NCBI RefSeq assembly: GCF_001697145.1
Contig: NZ_CP012719.1
Location: forward strand, 1,398,501-1,462,500
DNA: 64,000 nucleotides
Reading direction: 5' to 3'
Source: Streptococcus anginosus
GTDB lineage: Bacteria; Bacillota; Bacilli; Lactobacillales; Streptococcaceae
The notes under the pieces are model-generated. The model was not told the origin of the DNA. It worked only from the letters and a program-made list of their open reading frames with translations, and did no database searches. The position numbers and the translations under genes were made by a program. Positions 1 to 8,076 of the stretch are shown here, piece by piece. Every line of letters begins with the position of its first letter. The stretch's first letter is position 1.

Positions 1-450
1 ACCATTATTATCCGCATACCACTTAATCAATAGACCTGTAATTGATAAATGCCAAATATCAAAAATATCAACATCTAAGGTATCCGTTTTTTTCGTAATT
101 AACATCACGACATTAACGATGAGCATAATGAGTAAGAAGTAAAGCGTCCAAGCAGAACCCCATGTAATCGTCGCCAATGGTGCCCAACCAACGTCTGTAA
201 TATTAAGTTGAATTCCTGTGTTTTCAACGAATTTCGCAAGTGAAGCCGAGAAAGCGCCATTTAACATACCGATAATAGCACCAATCCCCGTAAGAGCTAT
301 GGCAAGTTTAATACCGCCTTCTAAAGCTTTGGAAAACTTCACTCCAAAGCATAAAGCAAGCACCGTTAAGACTATCAACATGATAATTGGTGCCCCCATA
401 TCTAAAATGGGTTTAAAGAAGCGATTGGCTAAGTCAATAATGACATTCAT
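1..450 (-). CDS. gatC: PTS galactitol-type EIIC permease, N-terminal part (cut by window edge)
   Basis: The reverse strand opens with ATG at 450 behind a GGGAGG ribosome site and stays open to the window edge, giving about 150 residues of hydrophobic protein starting MNVIIDLANRFFKPILDMG. Membrane segments are evident around residues 15-35, 45-65 and 90-115. This is the N-terminus of a GatC-type EIIC sugar channel, which takes up galactitol or galactose with phosphorylation. It follows gatA and gatB in the same direction, completing an EIIA-EIIB-EIIC set. The C-terminus lies outside. The exact sugar is inferred from the family and from the neighbouring lac genes. Confidence 0.85.
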   Translation of the reverse strand, partial: MNVIIDLANRFFKPILDMGAPIIMLIVLTVLALCFGVKFSKALEGGIKLAIALTGIGAIIGMLNGAFSASLAKFVENTGIQLNITDVGWAPLATITWGSAWTLYFLLIMLIVNVVMLITKKTDTLDVDIFDIWHLSITGLLIKWYADNNG

Positions 451-579
451 AAAAAATCCTCCCGATTTTATTTTTTGAATGATAGTGAACGAAAAGTGAA
501 ATAACTATTTCAGTAGATAAAAATTGTTTTTATCTAGCGTTTCAATTTTTCATTTTTTTATTTTTTCCAATGAATTACT

Positions 580-885
580 TTAACTAAGTCCATGTTCCTT
601 AATAGCTGCTTCAATATTGTCATATACTGGTGCACTCATGGCTGGAATACGGAATAAAATTGGTCCTGCTTCAATAACAGGAATCCCCGGTTCAAATCCC
701 AAATCCGTGGCTGCTATTGGGGTGAAAATATCATAACCTTTTATCAAGTCTTCATTCACATCTTTGACCATTACCGCATCGCATTGAACATCATAGCCGC
801 GATTTGAAAATTCTTCTTCAAGAGCGTTTTTGATTTGGTGGCTTGAGTTTACCCCTGCTCCACAGGCTGCTAAAATTTTAATCAT
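580..885 (-). CDS. gatB: PTS galactitol-type EIIB component
   Basis: A 101-residue EIIB that passes phosphate from EIIA to the incoming sugar. The N-terminus MIKILAACGAGVNSS carries the phosphorylated cysteine at about residue 8 in the usual P-loop-like turn. An in-frame ATG lies five codons upstream (900), but the sequence between the two (ATGGAGGATTTTACA) is itself the ribosome site, so 885 is the better start. Between gatA and gatC on the same strand, one operon. Substrate specificity is inferred from family membership. Confidence 0.88.
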   Translation of the reverse strand: MIKILAACGAGVNSSHQIKNALEEEFSNRGYDVQCDAVMVKDVNEDLIKGYDIFTPIAATDLGFEPGIPVIEAGPILFRIPAMSAPVYDNIEAAIKEHGLS

Positions 886-908
886 TGTAAAATCCTCCAT
901 TTTTATTT

Positions 909-1388
909 TTAATGATTTATTGTTTCCGATATATAATGAAATAGTTTATCTTCCTCATCCAACTTGGATAAGGACTCTAGGTTGCCGTCAGCAGTAAAGA
1001 AGTCCATCAATTGAGCCAAGATATTCGTTTGACTGGCATTAGAATTATTGATAATGAAGAACAAAAGCGATACTTGTACTTCATTTGACGGAACAATCAT
1101 ATTATGAAAAGTCACCGGCTGATCCAAGCGGACTACAACCACTTTTTCTGCTAAATTATGAACAATATCCGTATGCGGAATTGCTACATTCGGCAAATCT
1201 TTCCCTAAAAATTCCATGTCCAGCCCCGTAGGAAAGGACTTCTCTCGTTCAATTAAGGCATTCTTATAAGAAGACGTTACAATGTGTCTATCTTCAAGAA
1301 GGTCAGCAACTTGATTAAAAAGGTCTTCCTGACTGTCGGCTTGCAGACAAAAGACTAAATCTTTATCGAATAACTGATAAAGTTCCAT
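909..1388 (-). CDS. gatA: PTS EIIA component, fructose/galactitol type
   Basis: About 159 residues of the PTS EIIA type 2 fold. The motif VAIPHTD holds the likely phosphorylated histidine (about residue 72). It receives phosphate from HPr and hands it to GatB. The start is chosen after an AAAGGGG ribosome site; two ATG codons follow in tandem (1391 and 1388), and the second has better spacing. A longer frame reaching 1430 lacks a ribosome site and runs into the operator-like DNA. First gene of the leftward gat operon, divergent from lacA. Confidence 0.86.
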   Translation of the reverse strand: MELYQLFDKDLVFCLQADSQEDLFNQVADLLEDRHIVTSSYKNALIEREKSFPTGLDMEFLGKDLPNVAIPHTDIVHNLAEKVVVVRLDQPVTFHNMIVPSNEVQVSLLFFIINNSNASQTNILAQLMDFFTADGNLESLSKLDEEDKLFHYISETINH

Positions 1389-1402
1389 CATATTCCCCTT
1401 TC

Positions 1403-1490
1403 TATTTTGTTTTATTTTGTTTATGCACAAAGTATATCATTATATGTAAACGGTGTCAATAGTTTATTTTGTTTTTTTATGTTATTTTTT
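1403..1490. promoter_or_regulatory. Repeated T-rich TATTTTGTTT motifs between gatA and lacA
   Basis: The divergent gatA/lacA gap holds three copies of TATTTTGTTT or a close variant (1403-1412, 1413-1422, about 1465-1474) and a related ATTTTTTGTTT run next to the lacA -35 box. A similar TTTGTTTTATTTG stretch sits inside the lacD promoter. DeoR-family repressors bind repeated short motifs of this kind, and lacR lies nearby, so these are candidate LacR operators. The repeats are seen directly; the binding is inference. Confidence 0.5.
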
Positions 1491-1492
1491 GT

Positions 1493-1521
1493 TTGACAAT
1501 ATTTGTGTGAGATGTTATGAT
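1493..1521 (+). promoter_or_regulatory. lacA-lacB promoter
   Basis: TTGACA at 1493-1498 and TATGAT at 1516-1521 are separated by exactly 17 bases, close to the sigma-A consensus, 32 bases upstream of the lacA start. The ribosome site AAGGAGG follows. Confidence 0.85.
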
Positions 1522-1553
1522 GTTGTTGTGAAATAAAAAAAGGAGGTATAACA

Positions 1554-1985
1554 ATGAAAGTTATACTAGGTACAGACCGTGATGGTTTTGAGTTAAAAAA
1601 TAAAGTAAAAACTCATTTACTCCAACTTGGTTATGACATTAAAGATCTCAACGAACAAGAAGGTGCTGCTGATTTTGTCGACTCGACAGACGCTCTTGTT
1701 GAAGAATTACGAAAAGATGATACTGCCCGTGGTATTTTGTTTGACCGTTTTGCAGTTGGTTCTTATATGGTTGCGAATAAACACCGTGGGATCATTTGTG
1801 CTGCTGTTTCAGATGAGCATTCTGCCATGATGACCATTCGCCACAATTCTACACGCATTATCACTCTCGGTGCAGCTATTCTCGGTGAAGAATTGGCAAA
1901 TGCCTGTGCAGAAGCTTATTTAAAAGCTGACTATGATGCTGGGCGTCACCAAGTTCGCATTGATATGCTTAATAAATTATGTTAA
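1554..1985 (+). CDS. lacA: Galactose-6-phosphate isomerase subunit LacA
   Basis: A 143-residue protein starting MKVILGTDRDGFELKNKVK, of the RpiB/LacA/LacB sugar-phosphate isomerase fold and of the usual length. With LacB it converts galactose-6-phosphate to tagatose-6-phosphate in the cytoplasm. It starts after AGGAGG and is followed 18 bases later by lacB. In classical streptococcal lac operons lacA and lacB precede lacC and lacD; here the pair stands alone next to a galactitol-type PTS. Confidence 0.95.
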   Translation: MKVILGTDRDGFELKNKVKTHLLQLGYDIKDLNEQEGAADFVDSTDALVEELRKDDTARGILFDRFAVGSYMVANKHRGIICAAVSDEHSAMMTIRHNSTRIITLGAAILGEELANACAEAYLKADYDAGRHQVRIDMLNKLC

Positions 1986-2003
1986 AGGGTAGGAGGAAAA
2001 ATT

Positions 2004-2522
2004 ATGAAAATCGCTCTCGGCTGTGACCATATCGTAACAGATACAAAAATGAAAATTTCTGAACATTTAAAAGACCTCGGTCATGAAGTCATTGATGTCG
2101 GAACCTATGACTTTCACCGGACTCATTACCCAATCTTTGGTCGTCTGATTGCAGAAAATGTTGTTTCAGGAAAAGCTGATCTTGGAATTGCCCTTTGCGG
2201 TACAGGAGTCGGTATTTCTGCTTCTGCTGACAAAGTTCCCGGTACTCGTGTAGCTCTTGTTGGTGACGTTCTAACCGCACGCTATGCAAAGAAAGAACTC
2301 AATGCAAATATCATCGCTTTTGGTGGACGTATTCTTGGTCAAAATCTTATTCACAATATCGTTGATGTCTTTCTTGAAACAGAGTATGAACCAACAGAAG
2401 CCAACAAACAATTGATTGAAAAAATCGATAATAGCATTGAAGTTAGCCCTGAAATCGCTAAAAATGACCATATTTTCGATGAAGAAAATGCTAAATGGGC
2501 TCGCGGTGAATACCACGACTAA
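2004..2522 (+). CDS. lacB: Galactose-6-phosphate isomerase subunit LacB
   Basis: A 172-residue partner of Lac[16 protein letters not shown] at the N-terminus and the CGTGVGIS segment around residue 65 are typical of the RpiB/LacB family and carry active-site residues. Starts behind GGAGG. The pair forms the isomerase of the tagatose-6-phosphate route for galactose or lactose derived sugar phosphate. A terminator follows. Confidence 0.96.
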   Translation: MKIALGCDHIVTDTKMKISEHLKDLGHEVIDVGTYDFHRTHYPIFGRLIAENVVSGKADLGIALCGTGVGISASADKVPGTRVALVGDVLTARYAKKELNANIIAFGGRILGQNLIHNIVDVFLETEYEPTEANKQLIEKIDNSIEVSPEIAKNDHIFDEENAKWARGEYHD

Positions 2523-2542
2523 AAGCTCAATACTCAGAAAAT

Positions 2543-2577
2543 CAGGCTCAGTCTAATATGGACGAGACCTGTTTTTT
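2543..2577 (+). terminator. Terminator after lacB
   Basis: A stem of about ten pairs (CAGGCTC/GAG-CCTG plus GTC/GAC, with single-base bulges) closes a TAATATG loop and is followed by six T. It lies 20 bases after the lacB stop. Confidence 0.65.
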
Positions 2578-2610
2578 AATAGGATGTATCAATACCGCAC
2601 GAAAGATACA

Positions 2611-2646
2611 AAACAAAAATCACCTGCTCCTATATGAACAGGTGAT
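2611..2646 (-). terminator. Terminator of lacR
   Basis: ATCACCTG (2619-2626) and CAGGTGAT (2639-2646) form a perfect 8-bp stem. On the reverse strand it is followed by TTTTTGTTTTG, so it terminates the leftward lacR transcript just after its stop. Confidence 0.75.
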
Positions 2647-2657
2647 AAAAATATTAA

Positions 2658-3404
2658 CTATAAAACATTTGTATATGATTTATACTTTTCCTTGACCTTT
2701 GGTGAGATATGATCATCTGTAATTACTGCATCCAAACCATCCAACTGATAGAAACAATAGAAAGAATAGCTGTCAAATTTGCTATTATCTGCCACAATGT
2801 ACTTTTCAATCGCATTGTTCAAGATAATGGCATTGCCATTTCCTTCTTCTTCATTGGCAGTCGTGACATTATGACCGTCAATTCCATTGACGCCAATAAA
2901 TGCTTTAGAAACTTTGATTTCTTTCAATAATTTATTAGCAAATTGTCCGACAAACGTTTGTGTTTTCACCCGATAACGACCGCCAATCAGAATAATGTCA
3001 CAATTGGGATTATCTTTTAATTTTTCAAAAATAGGAAGCGAATTTGTCACAATACTCACACTTTTATCAGCCAAATAATCTCCGATAAAATCCGTCGTTG
3101 TTCCCGAACCGATAAAAACTGTATCACCAGAAAAAATCAAATTGGCACATTTTTGAGCAATTGTTCGTTTTTCTTCAATATTTAACATTGTTTTTTCAGT
3201 ATGGGAGGCTTCGTTCAAGCCATTTTTTACTTTTTTATGAGCTCCTCCATGAACACGAGTCAACAAACCTTGCTTTTCCAAGTCAATCAAATCACGACGT
3301 ATCGTCATATCCGTTACATCTAGTAACTCTTTTAATTTCTTGACAGAAACCACTCCTTGCTGATCCAATTCTTGGAGAATCACTCTATGCCGTCCTTCTT
3401 TCAT
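2658..3404 (-). CDS. lacR: DeoR-family repressor of the lac/gat genes
   Basis: A 248-residue DeoR-family regulator. The N-terminal winged helix (about residues 5-58, with LLDVTDMTIRRDLIDLEKQGLL as the recognition region) is followed by a sugar-phosphate sensing domain of the GlpR/LacR type with GSGTTTDF around residue 98. It starts after AAAGGAG. Lying between lacAB and lacD, it most likely represses both and the gat operon, with tagatose-6-phosphate as the known inducer in related LacR proteins. The effector and targets here are inferred. Confidence 0.9.
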   Translation of the reverse strand: MKEGRHRVILQELDQQGVVSVKKLKELLDVTDMTIRRDLIDLEKQGLLTRVHGGAHKKVKNGLNEASHTEKTMLNIEEKRTIAQKCANLIFSGDTVFIGSGTTTDFIGDYLADKSVSIVTNSLPIFEKLKDNPNCDIILIGGRYRVKTQTFVGQFANKLLKEIKVSKAFIGVNGIDGHNVTTANEEEGNGNAIILNNAIEKYIVADNSKFDSYSFYCFYQLDGLDAVITDDHISPKVKEKYKSYTNVL

Positions 3405-3515
3405 TTTGTCTCCTTTCTAGTTTTATATAATTTTATTCCTCAAATATATTATACAACAATTTATTCATTTTGAAAAATTAAAAACAATATTTTTTTGATT
3501 TTTGTAAAATATTGT

Positions 3516-3544
3516 TTGACTTTGTTTTATTTGTGTTCTATAAT
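3516..3544 (+). promoter_or_regulatory. lacD promoter with overlapping operator-like sequence
   Basis: TTGACT (3516-3521) and TATAAT (3539-3544) with a 17-base spacer. The spacer itself (TTGTTTTATTTGTG) resembles the motifs between gatA and lacA, which suggests LacR could block this promoter directly. Confidence 0.8.
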
Positions 3545-3574
3545 TAAACTATACAAAACAAAAGGAGCCTAAAG

Positions 3575-4525
3575 ATGACAACAAAACAAGAAAAATTAAA
3601 ACGTTTATGTGATAAAAACAGAATTATCGGCGCTTTGGCTATTGACCAACGAGGGGCTTTGCGTCGTATGCTTGGTGAAGACACTCCAGTTGAGCAATTG
3701 GAAACCTTTAAAGTGCTAGTTTCGAAATACTTAACAAAATACGCTTCTTCTATCCTTCTTGATCCAGAGTTAGGTTGGAAAGCGGCGGAAGCTCGTGATA
3801 AAAACGCTGGATTATTAGTTGCCTATGAAAAAACAGGTTATGACAAAACTGTTCCCGGTCGCTATCCTGACCTCGTCGAAAATGTCTCCGTCCAACGTCT
3901 CAAAGCAAACGGTGCTGATGCTGTGAAAGTCTTACTCTATATAGATATTGACGAAGATAGAGCAGTCAATGACGTCAAAGAAGCCTTTATTGAGCGAATA
4001 GCTTCTGAATGCAAAGCAGAAGACATACCTTTTTTCCTTGAGTTAGTTTCTTACGATGCCAAGGTGACGGATGAAAAAGAATATGCTAAACTCAAACCTC
4101 GCAAAGTCATTGAAGCAATGAAGCTTTACTCACAAGAACGATTTGGTGTAGATGTTCTCAAAGTTGAAGTTCCAGTCAATATGAAATATGTTGAAGGATT
4201 CGCAGAAAATGAAGTTCTTTACACCAAAGAAGAAGCTGCTGCCTTCTACAAAGAACAAAGTGATGCCACTTCTCTTCCATTTATTTTCTTATCTGCTGGA
4301 GTATCCGCACAGCTTTTCCAAGATACACTTCGCTTTGCTAAGGAATCCGGCTCAACTTTCAACGGTGTCCTTTGCGGTCGTGCAACTTGGGCTGGTGCTA
4401 CCAAAGCCTATCAAGAAGGTGGCGAAGCTGCTACAATTAAATGGCTTGAAACAATAGGTAAACAAAATATCGTTGAATTAGATGCAGTTCTCCAAGAGAC
4501 TGCTACGCCTATTGTATTTAAATAA
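3575..4525 (+). CDS. lacD: Tagatose 1,6-bisphosphate aldolase
   Basis: A 316-residue class I aldolase of the LacD family, about ten residues shorter than usual. It splits tagatose-1,6-bisphosphate into dihydroxyacetone phosphate and glyceraldehyde-3-phosphate. The segment [11 protein letters not shown] carries the likely Schiff-base lysine (about residue 196), and the N-terminal [10 protein letters not shown] is family-typical. Its own consensus promoter and good ribosome site indicate separate transcription. The preceding step needs a tagatose-6-phosphate kinase (LacC), which is not in this window; it may lie beyond the left edge. Confidence 0.95.
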   Translation: MTTKQEKLKRLCDKNRIIGALAIDQRGALRRMLGEDTPVEQLETFKVLVSKYLTKYASSILLDPELGWKAAEARDKNAGLLVAYEKTGYDKTVPGRYPDLVENVSVQRLKANGADAVKVLLYIDIDEDRAVNDVKEAFIERIASECKAEDIPFFLELVSYDAKVTDEKEYAKLKPRKVIEAMKLYSQERFGVDVLKVEVPVNMKYVEGFAENEVLYTKEEAAAFYKEQSDATSLPFIFLSAGVSAQLFQDTLRFAKESGSTFNGVLCGRATWAGATKAYQEGGEAATIKWLETIGKQNIVELDAVLQETATPIVFK

Positions 4526-4549
4526 CTTTGTATCTCCTTATAAAAACAT

Positions 4550-4578
4550 AAAAAGACGAACTTCTATTCGCCTTTTTA
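4550..4578. terminator. Bidirectional terminator between lacD and cshA
   Basis: AAAAAGACGAA (4550-4560) and TTCGCCTTTTT (4567-4577) form an 11-bp stem with one mismatch, flanked by A and T runs on both sides, between two convergent genes. Confidence 0.8.
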
Positions 4579-4589
4579 TTATTGTATAA

Positions 4590-6146
4590 TTACTTATCAC
4601 CTTTATTACGGATGACAAATCCTGTTTTCTTCTCACTTGAAGTATTACGAGGTTTTTTGTGGTCTTTGCGGTAACGCTTTTCTTTGTCAAAGCGATCGTG
4701 GCGACCACCCTTTTTGTAATTGTCACGCCCATTAGTACGGTCACGACGATCATTACTACGACGCCCATTTTTGCTGTTACGATTGCCTTTATTAGCTCCC
4801 GAAACATACTTAAATGGTAATGGCTTTTCACGCGCAATTTCTACTTCTGGTAGAGTGTCTGGATCTTGTACGGTTAAGGTCAATATATATAAAGCCAATT
4901 CCTCCGGTGTAAATTCAGCTGCCAGCTTGCGAGCGTCTTTGCCAAACTTTTCAAATTGGTTGCGAATACTTTCATCTGCAAAATCTCGCTCAATCTTTTT
5001 GAGTGCAACTTTTTTCTTAGCTTGAAAGGCTTCTTCTGCCGTTGCTGGCTTCATACCTTTCATCCGTTTTTTAGTTAAGCTTTCAATGACTTGAAGATAC
5101 CCCATTTCATTTGGTGCAACAAATGTAATGGATTGACCAGATTTCCCAGCACGACCTGTCCGTCCGATACGATGCACATAACTTTCGGGATCTTGTGGAA
5201 TATCGTAATTGTAAACATGTGTGACACCAGAAATGTCCAATCCACGTGCTGCGACGTCCGTTGCAACAAGAATATCTAAATTACCATTTTTGAAGTCACG
5301 AAGAACACGGAGACGTTTTCCTTGGTCTAAATCGCCATGAATCCCCTCTGTGCGGAAACCACGGATTTTAAGTCCACGAGTCAATTCATCAACTCGGCGT
5401 TTGGTACGCCCAAAAACGATAGAAAGTTCTGGTTGTTCCACATCCATGAGACGTGTCATGGTATCAAATTTTTCATTTTCTTTTACACGGATATAATATT
5501 GATCCACCAGTTCTGTTGTCAATTCTTTTGCTGCAATTTTGACATGTGTTGGCTCTTTCATAAACTTCACGCCAATCCGCTTGATAGCATCTGGCATAGT
5601 AGCTGAAAAGAGAAGGGTCTGACGCTCTTCCGGCACGCGTGAGATGATTGCTTCAATGTCTTCTAAGAAACCCATATTGAGCATTTCATCCGCTTCGTCT
5701 AAAATTAGCGTTTCTACATGATTGAGTTTCAGTGCTTTGCGCTTAATGAGGTCTAATAAACGTCCTGGAGTTCCAACGACAATGTGCGCGCCTGAACGGA
5801 GAGCCTTGATTTGCTTTTCAATGCTAGATCCACCATAAACCGAGCGAACTTTCACTCCTTTGCTTCGACCAAAGCGGAAGAGTTCCTCTTGACTTTGAAC
5901 AGCCAATTCACGAGTTGGTGCAATGACTAAAGCCTGAACAACAGGATTTTCTGTGTTAATTTTTTCGAGAGTTGGAAAACCAAAAGCAGCTGTCTTTCCT
6001 GTACCAGTCTGAGCTTGTCCAATCACATCTTTCCCTGCCATAGCAAGCGGGATTGTTTGTTCTTGGATTGGACTGGCTTCAACAAAGCCTGCTTTTTCAA
6101 TTTCTGCTAACAATTCAGCAGACAAATGTAATTCATTAAATTTCAA
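4590..6146 (-). CDS. cshA: DEAD-box RNA helicase CshA
   Basis: About 518 residues from a TTG start. Motifs in order: Q motif SPIQEQTIP, AQTGTGKT, PTRELA, LDEADEML, SAT, and HRIGRTGRAG; the C-terminus is rich in Lys, Arg, Asn and Asp. CshA unwinds RNA in ribosome assembly and the degradosome and helps cold growth. The frame is open to an ATG at 6209, but streptococcal CshA proteins begin (M)KFNE, matching the TTG at 6146, and the upstream codons cross a terminator-like hairpin, so TTG is preferred. The ribosome site AGAAAG/AAGAAG is weak. Confidence 0.9.
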   Translation of the reverse strand: MKFNELHLSAELLAEIEKAGFVEASPIQEQTIPLAMAGKDVIGQAQTGTGKTAAFGFPTLEKINTENPVVQALVIAPTRELAVQSQEELFRFGRSKGVKVRSVYGGSSIEKQIKALRSGAHIVVGTPGRLLDLIKRKALKLNHVETLILDEADEMLNMGFLEDIEAIISRVPEERQTLLFSATMPDAIKRIGVKFMKEPTHVKIAAKELTTELVDQYYIRVKENEKFDTMTRLMDVEQPELSIVFGRTKRRVDELTRGLKIRGFRTEGIHGDLDQGKRLRVLRDFKNGNLDILVATDVAARGLDISGVTHVYNYDIPQDPESYVHRIGRTGRAGKSGQSITFVAPNEMGYLQVIESLTKKRMKGMKPATAEEAFQAKKKVALKKIERDFADESIRNQFEKFGKDARKLAAEFTPEELALYILTLTVQDPDTLPEVEIAREKPLPFKYVSGANKGNRNSKNGRRSNDRRDRTNGRDNYKKGGRHDRFDKEKRYRKDHKKPRNTSSEKKTGFVIRNKGDK

Positions 6147-6159
6147 TTTTTTCTTCTTT

Positions 6160-6185
6160 CTAAAAAGGTAGTGCGAAGCTACCTT
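6160..6185 (-). promoter_or_regulatory. Terminator-like hairpin in the cshA leader
   Basis: AAGGTAG (6165-6171) and CTACCTT (6179-6185) form a perfect 7-bp stem around a 7-base loop. On the reverse strand it runs into TTTTT, ending about 14 bases before the TTG start of cshA. It resembles an intrinsic terminator or a structure that the helicase itself could open. Function is inference. Confidence 0.55.
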
Positions 6186-6425
6186 ATAAAACATATTTTG
6201 CTTTCTCATTCAGTAAATTTGATACCAGTATTCCAATAGAAAAGACTTTATCTTAATTACTTGCCAAAAGCAACTGAGAAAGCTGACTATTTTGTAACTT
6301 ATCTAGTATAACACAAAGAATGATAAAAAGATAGGATTTCTGCTAACTTTCTTTTTTGATATAAGATTTAACTTGAAAATGTACTATTTTCTTTTATAAT
6401 GAAAAAAAAATAAAAAAGAGTCACT

Positions 6426-6824
6426 ATGAATAAGTTTTTACGCTTTGCCTTTATCCTACTGATTGTAGCCATGCTAGGGGCTGCTGTTATTCAAATTTTC
6501 CAACCCCAACTTTTAGGTTCTGACTCAGCTTACGGTCTTTCCGTCTACTGGCAGCGAGAAATCGACTTTTGGAACTTAGCCCTTCTGCCTCTGCTGATTG
6601 GTGTTCTCATTAAATATGACTGGTTTTATCTGCGTCTAGTACTCTTAGCACTAATTCTTGGCGGGCTAGGTTTTGGAACCAACTATCTGCTAGGCTACCT
6701 ACAACTGCCTAATAATGCCAACCTTCTAGGCTGGCTGGAAAACTATTTTTTGGTTCTGCTCCGGCTGCTGGGCTGGTATTTGGAAAGCAAAAAAAGAAAT
6801 AAAAGTGATGAAGCTAGGTCCTAA
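6426..6824 (+). CDS. Small hypothetical membrane protein
   Basis: A 132-residue hydrophobic protein that I do not recognise. Four membrane segments are likely: residues 5-25, about 48-65, 70-90 and 100-120, ending in a charged tail (ESKKRNKSDEARS). The N-terminal segment could be a signal anchor. A weak A-rich ribosome site precedes the ATG. It stands alone between cshA and corA, which are transcribed the other way. Confidence 0.7.
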   Translation: MNKFLRFAFILLIVAMLGAAVIQIFQPQLLGSDSAYGLSVYWQREIDFWNLALLPLLIGVLIKYDWFYLRLVLLALILGGLGFGTNYLLGYLQLPNNANLLGWLENYFLVLLRLLGWYLESKKRNKSDEARS

Positions 6825-6847
6825 ATTGGGGTAAGGCTACATCATTT

Positions 6848-7756
6848 TTATTTTTTATTAGCCAACCATTTCAAAGCTTTGGTCAATACAATCCAAAGAA
6901 TAAGACTGATAATAACTATATAAATCCAAGCATTTTTATCATTAGACAACGGAAGTGGCACATTCATACCAAAGAATCCCGTGATAACTGCTAGGACTGC
7001 TAGGAGGACTGAAATGATTGTTAAAACAGTCAAATTATCATTCAGATTGTTGTTCAAAATATTGTTGTAAGAACCTGACAATTGACTGAGAACTTGAGAA
7101 ATCAAGTCTGTCATTGCTACTAATTGGCGAGCTTCAATCATGACATCGTCAAACTGCTCTTTTTCAATTTCATCTAAATGACGATAAAGTGCATGTCCTT
7201 TAATGTGCTCTAACAGCATACGATTTTGCTTTGCAGCTGCTACCAAGTAGACTATGGAAGTTTCTAAGTCTGCTAAAGCAAAGAGATTTTTCTTAGTGGT
7301 TGTTTTGTGCAATAGACTATTGATGTTATCCTTTGTTTCATCCATTTTTTCAATTACAGGATAATAAGAATTACACACTAATTCTAAACTAGCAAATAGA
7401 AATTTATAAACTGTTACAGGCTCATGGTGTTCGACATAATTTTTCATCATATCTACAACATAAGTATTTGCTTTATTGCTAACTGTTAAGAGTTTATCTT
7501 TCTGTACAATAAAGGTCATAGGAATAGTTTCATAATAATCCTTATCCCTTTTTAAGTTTAATACGTTGAAAATAAAAACGACTGTTCCTGTTTCACGATT
7601 GTAGTCCATGTGGGCGCGTTCATTTTTATCCAGTGCATACTCAATGGTTTCTTCATCAATATTGTATTCCTTATAAGAATCTGGATGTTGACTTAAAATA
7701 TCTGCATCTAAGTTTATCCAAGACATTCCATCTTTTAATTCTTTTTCAATAAACAC
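6848..7756 (-). CDS. corA: CorA-family magnesium/cobalt transporter
   Basis: A 302-residue CorA-like channel. The long soluble N-terminal domain is followed by two C-terminal membrane helices; the signature GMN follows the first (residues 263-265, in FFGMNVPLP). It forms a pentamer and conducts Mg2+ inwards. The start codon is GTG at 7756, eight bases after GGAGAAAAGG. Monocistronic by position. Confidence 0.9.
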   Translation of the reverse strand: MFIEKELKDGMSWINLDADILSQHPDSYKEYNIDEETIEYALDKNERAHMDYNRETGTVVFIFNVLNLKRDKDYYETIPMTFIVQKDKLLTVSNKANTYVVDMMKNYVEHHEPVTVYKFLFASLELVCNSYYPVIEKMDETKDNINSLLHKTTTKKNLFALADLETSIVYLVAAAKQNRMLLEHIKGHALYRHLDEIEKEQFDDVMIEARQLVAMTDLISQVLSQLSGSYNNILNNNLNDNLTVLTIISVLLAVLAVITGFFGMNVPLPLSNDKNAWIYIVIISLILWIVLTKALKWLANKK

Positions 7757-8076
7757 CCTTTTCTCCTTTATTGACTTTTAATATAAAGAATTGAAAAAGA
7801 TGCTCAATTCTTCACCAATCGTTATTACACTTCTTTATCTATCTAAACGCTTAAGATTCTAACAAACAAACTCACTTAAAACCCAGTTCTGTTTCAAAAA
7901 TTATTATGAGAAAGCTCGAATAATAGCGTAATTTTCAAACTTTGCTCATATGCCGTGCAAGTCTCACATTTTCTTTAACTGAGTTCAAACTAAATCCTCG
8001 GAAAATAGATAAATCCTCCTAGAAGCAATCGCTTCTTCGTCAGATTTCCTAATTTTCTGTCGGATTTTTAACGCTC
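7757..8076. other. Intergenic region between prfC and corA
   Basis: About 320 bases without a gene. It contains GAAGCAATCGCTTC (about 8020-8033), a perfect 5-bp stem with a 4-base loop, but no T run. It lies downstream of prfC and upstream of corA on the reverse strand, so it should contain the corA promoter. Nothing else is clear. Confidence 0.4.

Noticed and set aside
218..478. Rightward 86-codon frame at the left edge
   Set aside because: Shadow of gatC, which is better supported by hydrophobic profile, ribosome site and family match.
4188..4457. 89-codon frame inside lacD
   Set aside because: Alternate frame of a well-supported aldolase gene.
6147..6209. Upstream extension of CshA to ATG 6209
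   Set aside because: Crosses a terminator-like hairpin and lacks similarity to CshA N-termini; TTG 6146 fits better.
7757..8076. Possible non-coding RNA in the prfC-corA gap
   Set aside because: One short symmetrical stretch without a T run or promoter match; too weak to call.
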